NCBI GenBank assembly: GCA_002746795.1
Contig: PDQY01000039.1
Span: forward strand, 1-39,321
Reading direction: 5' to 3'
From: Chloroflexota bacterium
Lineage (GTDB): Bacteria > Chloroflexota > Anaerolineae > Promineifilales > Promineifilaceae
Length of the DNA stretch: 39,321 bases
Positions 7,992-16,305 of the stretch are shown here, piece after piece. The notes beneath the pieces were generated by a model that saw nothing but the letters and a program-made list of their open reading frames with translations, had not been told where the DNA came from and made no database searches. A program made the translations under genes and the position numbers. How positions within the stretch are numbered: the stretch's first letter is position 1; each line of letters opens with the position of its first letter.

Positions 7992-9632
7992 TTAACCCTG
8001 AGATTTTTCTTTCGTAAATTTTCTACGCCAGCTTCTTTCACCAATTGAAACCTTAGGCGGTTGCTCATCCGAATCCTCATAATAATAATATTGATTCTGT
8101 TTCTTGTGAACCAGCTTATTCATTGTGATACCAATAATATTTGCATCAACATTTCTATACCTGGACACAAATTGCTGAACTTGATCCCGACTAGCCTTTT
8201 GGGCATTTATAACCATGAGAACGCCACCAACAACATATCCCAATACCAAAGAATCTGTCAACATCAAACTAGGCGCACTATCAATGATCACAAAATCATA
8301 CCGCCTGGAAACATGACTAATCAGCCTTTTCATCGTAGGCGAGGTCAACAACTCCGATGGATTATTGGCATGAGACCCACTCGTTATTAAATCCAAGTTG
8401 AGATCAGGCACCCTCGTAATATAATGATCCAGCTCAGAGAAAGTTCCCTCTTCATCCGCCAAATAACTCGGCTTACGCAAAATATCTGTTAACCCATATT
8501 TATTCTCTTTCTTAAACAACAAATGTTGATCAGGTATCCGCAAATCAGCATCAATCAACAGCGTCTTAAATCCTGCTTGCACAAATACTAAAGCAAGATT
8601 TGCTGACACAAAACTTTTACCCTCCTGTGCCGTAGCACTAGTAACAAGCAAGGAGCGATTTTCATTTCCTTGGTACGCAATTTGAATCTTCGTTCTTAAA
8701 TCACGGAACATCTCTGAAACTGGGGAGCGCGGTTCCTCCGACACAATTAACGAATTGTCTAAAACCAGTTTCTCACTCGAAATACCCATTAACACAGGAA
8801 CATCAACAATTCTTTCCAACTCTTGGGGGGTTCGCACACGATCATCCAAAAACTCAATCAGGTAAGCCGCAAAACCAGCCAGGACAGCCCCTAAAACACC
8901 AGCTATCAGAACTGTTAAATCCCGCCGCGAGCCTATTGGGGCTTGGGGCAGCGAGGCCGTTTCTATAATAGATAAAATATTGGTGGCCTGATCTTGACTA
9001 TTCGCCAACATAGACGAATAGTTTAATTGTAACGAACTTAATTTTGAGCGGAGCGCAGCAATTTGATCTTGTGCCTCCGCAATATCCCGAGCGCCAACCA
9101 GCCCCCCTAATTCAATTTGCTTCTCTTCAATCTCAACAATAGTTTCTTCAATTTGTACTTGTAAATCATCTAATTGCTGATCAATAAACTCTTGACGTTC
9201 AAGCGCTTCCTGATCTTCCCCACTTGGACTTAACAGAATAAGCTGATTCGCTAATTCATTAGCCACAGCTTGGGCACGTCGTGGGTTAGTATCAACAACA
9301 GAAACCTCAATAAATCGCGTCCTTGCAGGTATCGAAACACTATACTGTGGCAAACTATCAAGATCCAACGCTTCCATTACAGCGACACGTATTGGTTCAC
9401 GTCTTGCAAAATCAGCATAAGCTTCAGCTAATTGATCACTCAACCAAAACTCATTACTGTCAGGGTTAGGATCCGCAAAAGGACTGCCAATCATCAAAGT
9501 TGCCCGAGATTGAAACATGATTGGTTGCTGACGAACCACAAAGAAACTTGTGATCCCAGCCAAAACCGTTGCAAGGATAATGAGCCACCACCATTTCAGC
9601 AAAGGGGCAATATACTGCCTGATTTCTATCAT
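7992..9632 (-). CDS. Wzz-type chain-length regulator fused to BY tyrosine autokinase
   Basis: Controls export and polymerisation of EPS at the membrane. The N-terminal Wzz domain starts with a membrane helix (WWWLIILATVLAGITSFFVV, about residues 14-33) and continues through a periplasmic coiled-coil-rich region (about 130-230). A second helix follows (LIAGVLGAVLAGFAAYLIEF, about 250). The C-terminal kinase has Walker A (AQEGKSFVSANLA), Walker A' (LLIDADLR), Walker B (FVIIDSAPSL) and a tyrosine tail (QYYYYED) for autophosphorylation. This is the fused Wzc/EpsCD type seen in Proteobacteria and Chloroflexota rather than the split Firmicutes type. It lies downstream of gmhA, separated by 254 bp in which I see no gene or clear promoter. 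Length and motif set are complete, so the protein should be active. Confidence 0.9.
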   Translation of the reverse strand: MIEIRQYIAPLLKWWWLIILATVLAGITSFFVVRQQPIMFQSRATLMIGSPFADPNPDSNEFWLSDQLAEAYADFARREPIRVAVMEALDLDSLPQYSVSIPARTRFIEVSVVDTNPRRAQAVANELANQLILLSPSGEDQEALERQEFIDQQLDDLQVQIEETIVEIEEKQIELGGLVGARDIAEAQDQIAALRSKLSSLQLNYSSMLANSQDQATNILSIIETASLPQAPIGSRRDLTVLIAGVLGAVLAGFAAYLIEFLDDRVRTPQELERIVDVPVLMGISSEKLVLDNSLIVSEEPRSPVSEMFRDLRTKIQIAYQGNENRSLLVTSATAQEGKSFVSANLALVFVQAGFKTLLIDADLRIPDQHLLFKKENKYGLTDILRKPSYLADEEGTFSELDHYITRVPDLNLDLITSGSHANNPSELLTSPTMKRLISHVSRRYDFVIIDSAPSLMLTDSLVLGYVVGGVLMVINAQKASRDQVQQFVSRYRNVDANIIGITMNKLVHKKQNQYYYYEDSDEQPPKVSIGERSWRRKFTKEKSQG

Positions 9633-9886
9633 AGATTTTCAAGAATTAAGTAAACCACTCTAAGCATGTTTATCATTGATGTAAGGCTTACTAAGGCAAA
9701 ACGAGTAAAATAATTGCTCTTGAATCCAAATTACTTTCCCGTTTGCATCTAAACATTCAAACCGCCAAATTTTTCGTGATAATCCACATAACAAACACAA
9801 AACCACACATGAGACCGCGTGTTGTTAGAATCTAAAAGATAATCTAATTGATTCGCAGTAGATTTCACTCCATACATCATATCATA

Positions 9887-10456
9887 CTACTTCTCAGAGT
9901 TTACAGCCAGATCACGCAGCCGAACACAAAAAATGTGCCCGATAATCAAATGAATATCTTCTACTTGTTCAATCCAATCGCTCGGAACATGAATATTCAT
10001 CCTTGCAAGTGATTTCAACTCCCCACCATCAAATCCAGTTAACCCAATCGTTAACGCATTGACACCATTTGCATACTCTATCGCATTAAGTACATTGGGT
10101 GATTTACCACTGGCAGAAATACCTATCACCACATCATCTGGCTCAACAAAATTAGCCAAGTGACTGGCAAAAACATTTTCATACCCTTCATCATTGGCAT
10201 AAGCAGAAAAAATCGCCGTATTATCAGTAACTTCTGAAATACGGAAATGCGGAATAGTGGACACTCGCGTATTTTTTGCTAAATCGCAAACCATATGTGA
10301 GGCCGTTGAAGCACTGCCGCCATTTCCCATCACAAAAACCTGGCGTTTCTTCAGGCGAGCTTGATGTAAGGCATCGATAACTGCATCTATCGACTCCAAT
10401 GGTAAGAGAGCTAACGTTTGTTGCAACTCAAAAAGATATTGTTGTGTATTTGCCAT
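9887..10456 (-). CDS. gmhA: sedoheptulose 7-phosphate isomerase (SIS domain)
   Basis: First step of heptose synthesis: sedoheptulose 7-phosphate to D-glycero-D-manno-heptose 7-phosphate. One SIS domain covers almost the whole protein. The phosphate-binding loop is [21 protein letters not shown], and [18 protein letters not shown] is the second sugar-phosphate loop. The conserved Glu/His region near the C-terminus ([14 protein letters not shown]) is typical of GmhA/DiaA. DiaA is the main alternative, but the kinase next door supports GmhA. I chose ATG 10456 instead of the upstream GTG 10465 because GGGTGAT sits at good spacing before it, and the GTG lies inside that ribosome site. It follows the HddA-like gene by a few bases, so the two are co-translated. 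Confidence 0.85.
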   Translation of the reverse strand: MANTQQYLFELQQTLALLPLESIDAVIDALHQARLKKRQVFVMGNGGSASTASHMVCDLAKNTRVSTIPHFRISEVTDNTAIFSAYANDEGYENVFASHLANFVEPDDVVIGISASGKSPNVLNAIEYANGVNALTIGLTGFDGGELKSLARMNIHVPSDWIEQVEDIHLIIGHIFCVRLRDLAVNSEK

Positions 10457-10471
10457 ATTAATCACCCAATT

Positions 10472-11443
10472 TTACCTATGGTAATTGAAGATTACCTTTG
10501 TGCCGTCCGCCTCTAATTTAAAAGGAAGTTCTCTTAGCTTTAACGCATTCCTTACTGCTTCCTGTTTTTCATACGGACAATAAACTAACAAAAAGCCACC
10601 ACCGCCAGCACCAGCAATTTTCCCGCCAATTGCGCCTGCCTGACGAGCAGTTTCGTAAAGATCATCAATAAATCCATTGCTAACCTGACTGGCTAAACTT
10701 CTCTTTAACAACCAACCTTCATGAAGAAGCGAGCCAATGGCATCAATATTGCCAGCATTTAATTCAGAATATGCAACATGAGCCAAATTTTTTATCTCAT
10801 CTAAAACAGCATATTTATCCTTTATGTTGTTTTTTTGTTCAGCCAATATTGAGGATGCTTGCCGGGTTACCCCGGTAAAAAACAACATCAAGTTGTTATT
10901 TAAAAGCCACAAATGGCGAGGATCTAATTCAATCCTATTTATCTCTACTTTGTTTTTCGAGAATTCGATAAAGCGAAACCCACCATATGCTGCAATGTAT
11001 TGATCTTGAATCCCAATGGGAGCCTTTAAGACATCAATCTCAATTGAACAAGCTTCCTTCGCAATTCTTTCAGCAGATGGGAGCTCACCTATATACGTAT
11101 GCATGGCGTGTAACGCACCAACAGTTACCGTACTAGATGAACCCAAACCAGAGCCATTTGTGGGAATATCTCCCATCGTGGAGATTTCCACACCCTCTGT
11201 GATTTGTGTCTTTCTGAGCGCTTCGCGGATCAAATCATGTTGGATCTCTTCTAAATTATCAACCAACTCTGTTTTTGTATACCCAATTCTAAGTTGCGAA
11301 TCAAAACGTTTTTTAATTGTAACAAAAATGTATTTATCGATTGCAGTACTTAAAACGCACCCTCCCCTTTCATTGAAGTAATCAGGGAAATCTGTTCCGC
11401 CGCCAAACAAGCTCACGCGTAAAGGTGTTTGTACAATGATCAT
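10472..11443 (-). CDS. hddA: GHMP kinase, D-glycero-alpha-D-manno-heptose 7-phosphate kinase type
   Basis: Phosphorylates the anomeric carbon of heptose 7-phosphate to the 1,7-bisphosphate. The N-terminus has [17 protein letters not shown], a hallmark of the HddA/fucokinase branch. The GHMP ATP-binding motif 2 is [18 protein letters not shown] (about residues 96-113), and the C-terminal motif 3 is [18 protein letters not shown] (about 272-289). Length 323 aa is normal. It immediately precedes gmhA and shares its transcript. Together with gmhB and the nucleotidyltransferase it completes the alpha-branch (GDP-heptose) route rather than the ADP-heptose (HldE) route. The start ATG is supported by upstream GGATAAAGA. 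Specificity relative to other sugar kinases is inferred from neighbours. Confidence 0.85.
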   Translation of the reverse strand: MIIVQTPLRVSLFGGGTDFPDYFNERGGCVLSTAIDKYIFVTIKKRFDSQLRIGYTKTELVDNLEEIQHDLIREALRKTQITEGVEISTMGDIPTNGSGLGSSSTVTVGALHAMHTYIGELPSAERIAKEACSIEIDVLKAPIGIQDQYIAAYGGFRFIEFSKNKVEINRIELDPRHLWLLNNNLMLFFTGVTRQASSILAEQKNNIKDKYAVLDEIKNLAHVAYSELNAGNIDAIGSLLHEGWLLKRSLASQVSNGFIDDLYETARQAGAIGGKIAGAGGGGFLLVYCPYEKQEAVRNALKLRELPFKLEADGTKVIFNYHR

Positions 11444-11519
11444 TCTTTATCCTATGCAGTGGTTTAGGGAATTTTTTAAGGAACAACAACTAAAATAATT
11501 CGAGGGGAAAATCTGGAAA

Positions 11520-12506
11520 TTATTCTAGATACCCATCTGGGTGTTTTTGGTGCCAACTCCAAGCTGATTCAACTATGGTGTGTAAATCTGGATATTGTGG
11601 TTGCCAGCCAAGTTCCTGTTGGATTGATTCAGAACCAGCAATAAGTATATCAGGGTCTCCTGGCCGTCTAGGGCCATCCACTGTAGCGATCTGCTGCCCT
11701 GTCACATCTTGCACCGTCTGAATCACTTCACGAATACTGTATCCTCTTCCATTACCAAGATTATATTTACGACTCCCATTATCTAAATCTTCTAATGCCA
11801 GGATATGAGCCTGAGCTAGATCGATAACGTGGATGTAATCACGGACACAAGTCCCGTCTTTTGTGGGATAATCTGTGCCGAAAATTTCTATATGCGAACG
11901 TTGGCCTAAAGCCACCTGTAAAATAAGCGGAATTAGATGTGTTTCAGGATCGTGATCCTCGCCAAACATCTCAGATGCCCCAGCTGCGTTGAAATATCGA
12001 AGGGCGGCATATTTTAGACCAGATGTCTTATCTAGCCAGTCCAACATCCGCTCTAGAATGTATTTGCCTTCCCCATAAGGGCTGCCGGGAACGATTTTCT
12101 CATTTTCTGAAATTGGCATTTTCTCTGGCTCGTCAAACAAGTTGGCAGTTGACGAAAGAATGAATTTTTTAACACCATACTTTACAGATGTCTCAAGTAA
12201 ATTCAGGCCATTTCTTATGTTGTCACCAATATAGAGAAATGGTTTTTCTACAGATTCACCAACTAATGTATAGGAAGCAAAATGCATCACTGCATTGATT
12301 TTGTTTTTGGAAAAAACTGCTTCTAAATCAGCCTTATTCGCTAGATCACCTTTGAAAAAATCAGCTTTAGGGTGAACTGCGTCCCTATGACCTTGATACA
12401 AGTTATCAAAAACAACAACTTCATACCCTTTCATTATCAGTTGTTCTGTTGTTATTGACCCAATGTAGCCGGCACCCCCTGTAACAAGTACTTTCATTTT
12501 TTTCAT
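11520..12506 (-). CDS. galE: UDP-glucose 4-epimerase
   Basis: Extended SDR that interconverts UDP-glucose and UDP-galactose to supply EPS precursors. NAD-binding motif [11 protein letters not shown] is at residues 6-16. Other family blocks are [22 protein letters not shown] (GalE-type), and the catalytic SST...YGEGK, with Tyr and Lys in the YxxxK arrangement. [10 protein letters not shown] and [13 protein letters not shown] also match. Length 328 aa is normal. Motif [10 protein letters not shown] differs slightly from the usual SSTAAVYG. A family A repeat (A2) lies 20 nt upstream of the start. The HddA gene follows after 76 nt. The ATG at 12506 and another at 12497 are both possible; a GGA 8 nt upstream favours the first. 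Confidence 0.9.
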   Translation of the reverse strand: MKKMKVLVTGGAGYIGSITTEQLIMKGYEVVVFDNLYQGHRDAVHPKADFFKGDLANKADLEAVFSKNKINAVMHFASYTLVGESVEKPFLYIGDNIRNGLNLLETSVKYGVKKFILSSTANLFDEPEKMPISENEKIVPGSPYGEGKYILERMLDWLDKTSGLKYAALRYFNAAGASEMFGEDHDPETHLIPLILQVALGQRSHIEIFGTDYPTKDGTCVRDYIHVIDLAQAHILALEDLDNGSRKYNLGNGRGYSIREVIQTVQDVTGQQIATVDGPRRPGDPDILIAGSESIQQELGWQPQYPDLHTIVESAWSWHQKHPDGYLE

Positions 12507-12526
12507 TATTGATTTCCATTTATGCT

Positions 12527-12618
12527 AAGGAACGGGAATTAAATAATACGATGAGGTCGTTTCCTTACCGTGCCTTGACACTGACGACGCCTTTCTGTAT
12601 TTTTTTTCATCGTCAGTC
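12527..12618 (+). repeat. family A twin-hairpin repeat, copy A2
   Basis: Begins AAGGAACGGGAATTAAATAA and ends at TCATCGTCAGTC, so it matches copy A1 along its full length. The inner ACGA-TGAGG-TCGT hairpin is shorter than in A1, and the right arm of hairpin 1 has one mismatch (CCGTGCCT). Hairpin 2 (CTGACGACG / TCATCGTCAG) is kept. It fills most of the 133-bp gap between the EPS-initiating transferase and galE, directly upstream of galE. Confidence 0.8.
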
Positions 12619-12639
12619 TCAAATGCCAAAACCACTAAA

Positions 12640-14151
12640 TTAGTAAGCGCCACGCTGTTTCAAAATAGCAGGTATTGTGAGCCACAAAATGTAGAGATCT
12701 GACCATATTGTCCAGGTGCGAATGTATTCCATATCCAATTGCACTCTTTCTTCGTAGGTGGTATCTGACCGACCACTAACTTGCCATAAACCTGTTATCC
12801 CCGGATTTACAGTTAGTAAATTGATACCCCACTCCTTGTACATTTCCATTTCAGAATTGGTGATCATACGGGGACCAACTACTGACATTTCTCGCTTGAT
12901 AACATTCCATAATTGAGGAATTTCGTCCAGGCTAGATTGCCGTAAAAACTTTCCTACCCTGGTGATTCTAGGATCTTCTTTAAGTTTGTGATCCCGCTCT
13001 AGTTTTTCTTTTAGCCCTGGATGTGCATCTAAAATCTCATCACCATTTGTATACATAGTCCGAAACTTATAAGCATAAAACTCCTTATGACTCTTACCCA
13101 TCACCTTTCGTCGATGTATGATTGGGCCAGGTGAGTCAAGTTTGATTAGTATGCAAATAAGTAATAGTAACGGAACAATAAACAACATTGCAGAGAGGAT
13201 CAACGTATAATCCAAAATAAATTTCAGGGCACGATCTAAGCCTGTTAACTGCACTTTATTGACGCGAACGAGTGGCGCATTCAAAATATCACCAACTTCA
13301 ACACGAGTTGTTACCAATTCAAATAAACCGGATGATAAACGTAGATTAAGGTTTTCTCTTAGACCATATTCTTTATATAATGCTACGATTTCCTCACGGG
13401 ACAACGCACTTGAAACAAGAATTAGTTCCTCAACACCAAACCTTTCAATAATATCATCTAGCTGCTCACTATTTCCCAAATTTACCAAGTTGCTATATTT
13501 CTGCTCACCAATGGCAGATTTTTGATCCACAAAACCCACGATGTACAACCCAGATGTTTCCCACTTCATTAATTGGTTGGCCAATGCGTATCCCTCTTTA
13601 TTAGCACCAATGATAACGGCGCAAGCCACGAGATAGCCTTGCTTTCGCATCCAGTAAACAACACGTCTTATCGCAAAGCGCTCTAAACTAACAAAGACGA
13701 ATGACAAGACCCATAATAATAAGATCCAGCCACGAGCCAATACGACATTGGGGAATAGAAAGCTGGCCACGATAACTAATAACAGCCCTAAGGAAGTTGA
13801 GCGGAAAACAATTTCATACTCTCGAGTTCCACCAAGAATTTTGCGTTGGTTATAAAGCCCGCTAGCATAAAATATGCTCAGGGTTACCAATATAAACGCA
13901 AATGCCATTCTTTGGTAGTAATTCGGCGAGGGCACTACATCTAACTGGAATATTGAAAGCGACAAAGAAAATCGAATCCAATAAGCAACTAAACCGGCAA
14001 GTGCTATCATTAACAGATCACTGAGCATCAATGTGGAGATAAGGATAGATTTCTGTATATGACGGGGGACTCGTCGGATCGCATTATAAATGTGCTGACT
14101 GCCGGCCATGGTATTTATCATTTCAATATTAGACATATCGTAGGTTGCCAT
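12640..14151 (-). CDS. polyprenyl glycosylphosphotransferase (EPS-initiating, WbaP/WcaJ type)
   Basis: Transfers a sugar 1-phosphate to undecaprenyl phosphate, the first membrane step of EPS repeat synthesis. Four or five N-terminal membrane helices (residues about 35-160, for example LMLSDLLMIALAGLVAYWI) lead to a cytoplasmic Rossmann-like CoA-binding fold (VIIGANKEGYALANQL, about 190). A further helix (ILSAMLFIVPLLLLICILI) precedes the catalytic bacterial sugar transferase domain. There the conserved blocks KLDSPGPIIHRRKVMGK, YKFRTM, LRQSSLDEIPQLWNVI, MSVVGPR and PGITGLWQVSGRS are all present. Length 503 aa is normal. GAGG 7 nt before the ATG supports the start. It is probably the first structural gene of the downstream biosynthetic operon. 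The sugar, likely glucose or galactose, is not determined by sequence alone. Confidence 0.9.
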   Translation of the reverse strand: MATYDMSNIEMINTMAGSQHIYNAIRRVPRHIQKSILISTLMLSDLLMIALAGLVAYWIRFSLSLSIFQLDVVPSPNYYQRMAFAFILVTLSIFYASGLYNQRKILGGTREYEIVFRSTSLGLLLVIVASFLFPNVVLARGWILLLWVLSFVFVSLERFAIRRVVYWMRKQGYLVACAVIIGANKEGYALANQLMKWETSGLYIVGFVDQKSAIGEQKYSNLVNLGNSEQLDDIIERFGVEELILVSSALSREEIVALYKEYGLRENLNLRLSSGLFELVTTRVEVGDILNAPLVRVNKVQLTGLDRALKFILDYTLILSAMLFIVPLLLLICILIKLDSPGPIIHRRKVMGKSHKEFYAYKFRTMYTNGDEILDAHPGLKEKLERDHKLKEDPRITRVGKFLRQSSLDEIPQLWNVIKREMSVVGPRMITNSEMEMYKEWGINLLTVNPGITGLWQVSGRSDTTYEERVQLDMEYIRTWTIWSDLYILWLTIPAILKQRGAY

Positions 14152-14205
14152 TGTGAAACCTCATAAACTCTTGATTTATATAATTCCGATAAAGAATCTG
14201 ATTTA

Positions 14206-14246
14206 GGGCTGACGATTAAATAAGTTGTGGAATGGCATTGTCAGCC
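14206..14246 (-). repeat. partial family A repeat (hairpin 2 only), copy A6
   Basis: GGGCTGACGATTAAATAAG ... CATTGTCAGCC forms a stem of GGCTGAC with GTCAGCC. Read in the minus orientation it aligns over about 40 nt with the right-hand hairpin of copy A1 with roughly a quarter of positions changed. The left hairpin is missing. It lies 55 nt upstream of the EPS-initiating transferase start. Confidence 0.6.
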
Positions 14247-14292
14247 TGAAGGATCTGTAAAAAGGAAAATTATTTCTAGACGGTTACTATGA

Positions 14293-14382
14293 GCGCATCC
14301 ATAAACAAGTTACGGAATTGACGGATACGCTTCAAGTGACCTTTACTCTTGAAAAGCGAGGAGTAATTTTTAGACGGTCACT
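14293..14382 (-). repeat. family B twin-hairpin repeat, copy B3
   Basis: Same 48-nt AGTGACC...GGTCACT module (14335-14382) and GCGCATCC/GGATACGC hairpin as B1 and B2, inverted in orientation. Its inner stem reads CTC/GAG where B1 and B2 have CCC/GGG, a compensatory change. The left flank (TAGACGGTTACTATG, 14277-14291) repeats the element's own outer end (TAGACGGTCACTATG, 14371-14385). This suggests a truncated second copy in tandem. Confidence 0.8.
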
Positions 14383-14539
14383 ATGTAAAATAAAATGGAA
14401 GAATCATTGATTTCTTATCAATAAAAGTGATAAAATACTCGGGAACAAAGCTGACAAAAATTGAAGGAAAATCCCTCATAGGGAAAACACCATTACTCGT
14501 TTACATGCTTTCATGCATCAATTAATAGTAGGAATTATT

Positions 14540-14567
14540 TTGTTTGGTGCGCAGAATCGTGTATAGT
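14540..14567 (+). promoter_or_regulatory. candidate promoter for the small membrane protein
   Basis: TTGTTT (14540-14545), 16-bp spacer, TATAGT (14562-14567). It would give a leader of about 75 nt before the ATG at 14652. The -10 box is good and the -35 box weak, so this is tentative. Confidence 0.3.
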
Positions 14568-14651
14568 AAGTTTGAAGAGAAGAAGAATTACTTTTTCTTG
14601 GCTGTTTGTTTTTCAAAATCAACAGATTGTCAGGAAAAAGAGGGGAAAACT

Positions 14652-14882
14652 ATGAAAAACGAGTTAATACATCATAAAAGTCAACTGTTTTTATTGTTGA
14701 TTGTATTCACCTCTTTAGTTGGATTTGCTTTTGTGCGTCTTGGGCAAACTACGGAATTAAGTCCTCTTCAGAAAGGTGTTGTTAATTGGACAAGTTGGAT
14801 AACACTTTACTTTATTGCTCAATTGGGTGTGGCTATTTTCATAGGAAAAATGATCCGCGGTCAAAATCTGGATAACATGTAA
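14652..14882 (+). CDS. small two-helix membrane protein of unknown function
   Basis: I do not recognise a family. The track ORF begins at 14544, but the ATG at 14652 has AGGGG six nt upstream and is preferred, giving 76 aa. Two hydrophobic segments (LFLLLIVFTSLVGFAFV, about residues 11-27; ITLYFIAQLGVAIFIGKMI, about 50-68) are joined by a polar loop. The C-terminus is short and charged. It lies on the plus strand between the antiterminator and the EPS-initiating transferase, both on minus, so it interrupts the presumed EPS transcript. It could be an accessory of the polysaccharide locus or an unrelated insertion. Its codon use and AT content look like those of the neighbours. Confidence 0.55.
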   Translation: MKNELIHHKSQLFLLLIVFTSLVGFAFVRLGQTTELSPLQKGVVNWTSWITLYFIAQLGVAIFIGKMIRGQNLDNM

Positions 14883-15214
14883 AGAAGATATCCTTTAATC
14901 GCTTAACCAAAACAATCACTGCAATAACTTTCATAAAAACAAAGCCCTCTTTAACCCTGCACGCAGAAATATAGCTGCTCTCTCAAGTTGCGTTTTATGC
15001 AGTTAAAACGGCCGTTTTCCCGGTCAGTAGTTGCGCCCCAGCCATACGATAAATGATATTGCCTATTGGGCTAAATCCTGGTGAAAAGAAAATTCTAGCA
15101 GGCATTAGATAAGCTCCGCCCTTAAGCTTGTCAGCAGCTTAAAGTTTTTCAAAAATCTAGACACTTCTGGAGCGATGGCTACGACAGAAAATGATTGTTC
15201 GGAACTTATAAATA
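14883..15214. other. gene-free spacer with palindrome and weak terminator
   Basis: 332 bp without a convincing ORF. It has one of the two intergenic AACGGCCGTT copies, here extended to a perfect 14-mer AAAACGGCCGTTTT (15005-15018). It also has a short hairpin with a T-run at 15122-15149. Nothing else stands out. Confidence 0.6.
15122..15149 (+). terminator. weak rho-independent terminator candidate
   Basis: TTAAGCT (15122-15128), 7-nt loop, AGCTTAA (15136-15142), then AGTTTTT. The stem has only two G-C pairs, and it lies 240 nt beyond the small membrane protein gene, so strength and target are uncertain. Confidence 0.35.
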
Positions 15215-15805
15215 CTATTCGCTTACTTTGATACGCCTGCCCCGGCCGCGAGTGCGCCGAGGTCTCTTATGGGCAGTACGGCTTGAATAAGATGACTTTT
15301 CCTTGGAAACAACCTCCAGATCATCTATATCGAGCTTTACCCGGTTAACACGACCTAAAAAATCCAGTAAAACTTGCACCCTTTCTCTAGAAGAAGTGGG
15401 GCGTTCAAAAATTGCCTGCATCCCCTGGAAAGGGCCAGAAACCACACGAACCAACGTTCCGGGTTGCATAGAAGGTTCGAGATTTTCATGCCTTGATTCA
15501 TTCGCCAATTGAATATTCTGTCTCATTTCTTCCATCATACAATCAGGAATTGTCACTGGTTGTCCACCGAAAGAGACGATCCTTCTCACACCAGGAACCC
15601 ATTGGATAGAAGATAACCCTTCTTCTTCCAAAGAAATCTTTGCAAACATATAACAGGGGAAAAGAATTTCTTTTGTAGCGGTTTGAGATGAGGATGAGAG
15701 AGAATAGAAACCTGGTACGTATGTTTCGATCTCATATTGGGCGAGCCAGGCTGCAACCCGATATTCAGACTTCGGTTTTGTGTAAATTACATACCAATGT
15801 TTCAT
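15215..15805 (-). CDS. NusG-family specialised antiterminator (RfaH/UpxY/LoaP-like)
   Basis: Paralogue of NusG expected to bind RNA polymerase and promote read-through of long EPS operons. The NGN domain fills residues 1 to about 105: KHWYVIYTKPKSEYRVAAWL, ETYVPGF, LFPCYMFAKI and WVPGVRRIVSFGGQPVTIP are the usual beta-strand and interface blocks. A linker leads to a KOW domain (PGTLVRVVSGPFQGMQAIFE, about 112-131), and a basic tail (RPRRTRGRGRR) closes the protein. Length 196 aa. It lies upstream of the EPS-initiating transferase in the same direction, as such regulators often do. A plus-strand gene and repeats lie between them, so it may act in trans or as a separate transcript. It is unlikely to be housekeeping NusG, which would sit in a secE-rplK context. 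Confidence 0.85.
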   Translation of the reverse strand: MKHWYVIYTKPKSEYRVAAWLAQYEIETYVPGFYSLSSSSQTATKEILFPCYMFAKISLEEEGLSSIQWVPGVRRIVSFGGQPVTIPDCMMEEMRQNIQLANESRHENLEPSMQPGTLVRVVSGPFQGMQAIFERPTSSRERVQVLLDFLGRVNRVKLDIDDLEVVSKEKSSYSSRTAHKRPRRTRGRGRRIKVSE

Positions 15806-15902
15806 ACTTAATTCACAATTAAAACTCTTTCCTACACTTGTTCACGAAAGGCAAAAAACTTTGGGAAGGCTCTATTTCCTAAATAGTTGAGAACTTACGC
15901 TT

Positions 15903-15995
15903 AGGAACGGAAATCAAATAATACGACAAAGTCATTTCCTCACCGTTCCTTGAAACCGACGATACAATTTCATATTTCATTTCACCGTCAGTCCC
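15903..15995 (+). repeat. family A twin-hairpin repeat, copy A3
   Basis: AGGAACGG (15903-15910) pairs with CCGTTCCT (15943-15950) as in A1. The second hairpin is weaker because of changes (CCGACGATA versus TCACCGTCA). The copy lies about 98 nt upstream of the NusG-like start codon, on the opposite strand orientation to that gene, as A1 and A2 do relative to theirs. Confidence 0.8.
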
Positions 15996-16088
15996 TGTTA
16001 AATCTTCCATCGATTTTTTGAATAGCGATATTGTTAACTAAAACTTGTCTTTCCACTTACAAAAAATCAAGATGATCTCCGGTAAAAT

Positions 16089-16193
16089 CCTACCTATTAT
16101 TTCTTACGTTCAAGCTTACATGGACGAAAAAATAGTGCTTCCAGAAACCCAAAAGTAGCCTACCTAAAAATTCTTACGGTCAAACTTACATAG
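16089..16193. repeat. 35-bp imperfect direct repeat, 70-bp period
   Basis: CCTACCTATTATTTCTTACG (16089 onward) recurs as CCTACCTAAAAATTCTTACG (16159 onward). The similarity continues through TCAAGCTTACAT versus TCAAACTTACAT, to about 16123 and 16193. Two copies only, spaced by 35 bp. It could be a pair of regulator sites upstream of the NusG-like gene or the remnant of a local duplication. Confidence 0.55.
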
Positions 16194-16224
16194 GTACCAA
16201 GTACTAAAAACAGTGACTACCTTT

Positions 16225-16275
16225 AAAAAGAAAAACACCGACAGCGTCAATGCAAAAACGGCCTCGCTGTCAGTG
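16225..16275 (-). terminator. rho-independent terminator of the PD40/CxxCH protein gene
   Basis: CGCTGTCAGTG (16265-16275) and its partner CACCGACAGCG (16236-16246) form an 11-bp stem with one G-T pair and an 18-nt loop. On the minus strand this is followed at once by a T-rich run (TTTTTCTTTTT, 16235 down to 16225). It lies 30 nt beyond the stop codon at 16306. Confidence 0.8.
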
Positions 16276-16305
16276 CTTAGATAAAGTTACTGCAATTGTA
16301 CTCTC

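Larger units (their letters stand above)
14152..14651. other. divergent intergenic region with partial A repeat and B repeat
   Basis: About 500 bp between the EPS-initiating transferase (minus) and a small membrane protein (plus). It contains a hairpin-2-only family A fragment (14206-14246), a full family B copy (14293-14382), and then AT-rich sequence with a candidate plus-strand promoter (14540-14567). The ORF track extends the small protein gene back into this region, but the ribosome site argues against that. Confidence 0.65.
15806..16305. other. gene-free spacer with A3 repeat, a direct repeat pair and a terminator
   Basis: 500 bp with no supported ORF. From left to right it holds about 95 bp upstream of the NusG-like gene (possible promoter, not resolved) and the family A copy A3 (15903-15995). 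A 35-bp imperfect direct repeat with 70-bp period (16089-16193) follows, then the terminator of the PD40 protein gene (16225-16275). Confidence 0.65.

Noticed and set aside
14403-14543. A riboswitch or small RNA in the AT-rich leader before the small membrane protein
   Set aside because: I could not match any known riboswitch core, and the sequence has no strong paired region apart from the repeat elements.
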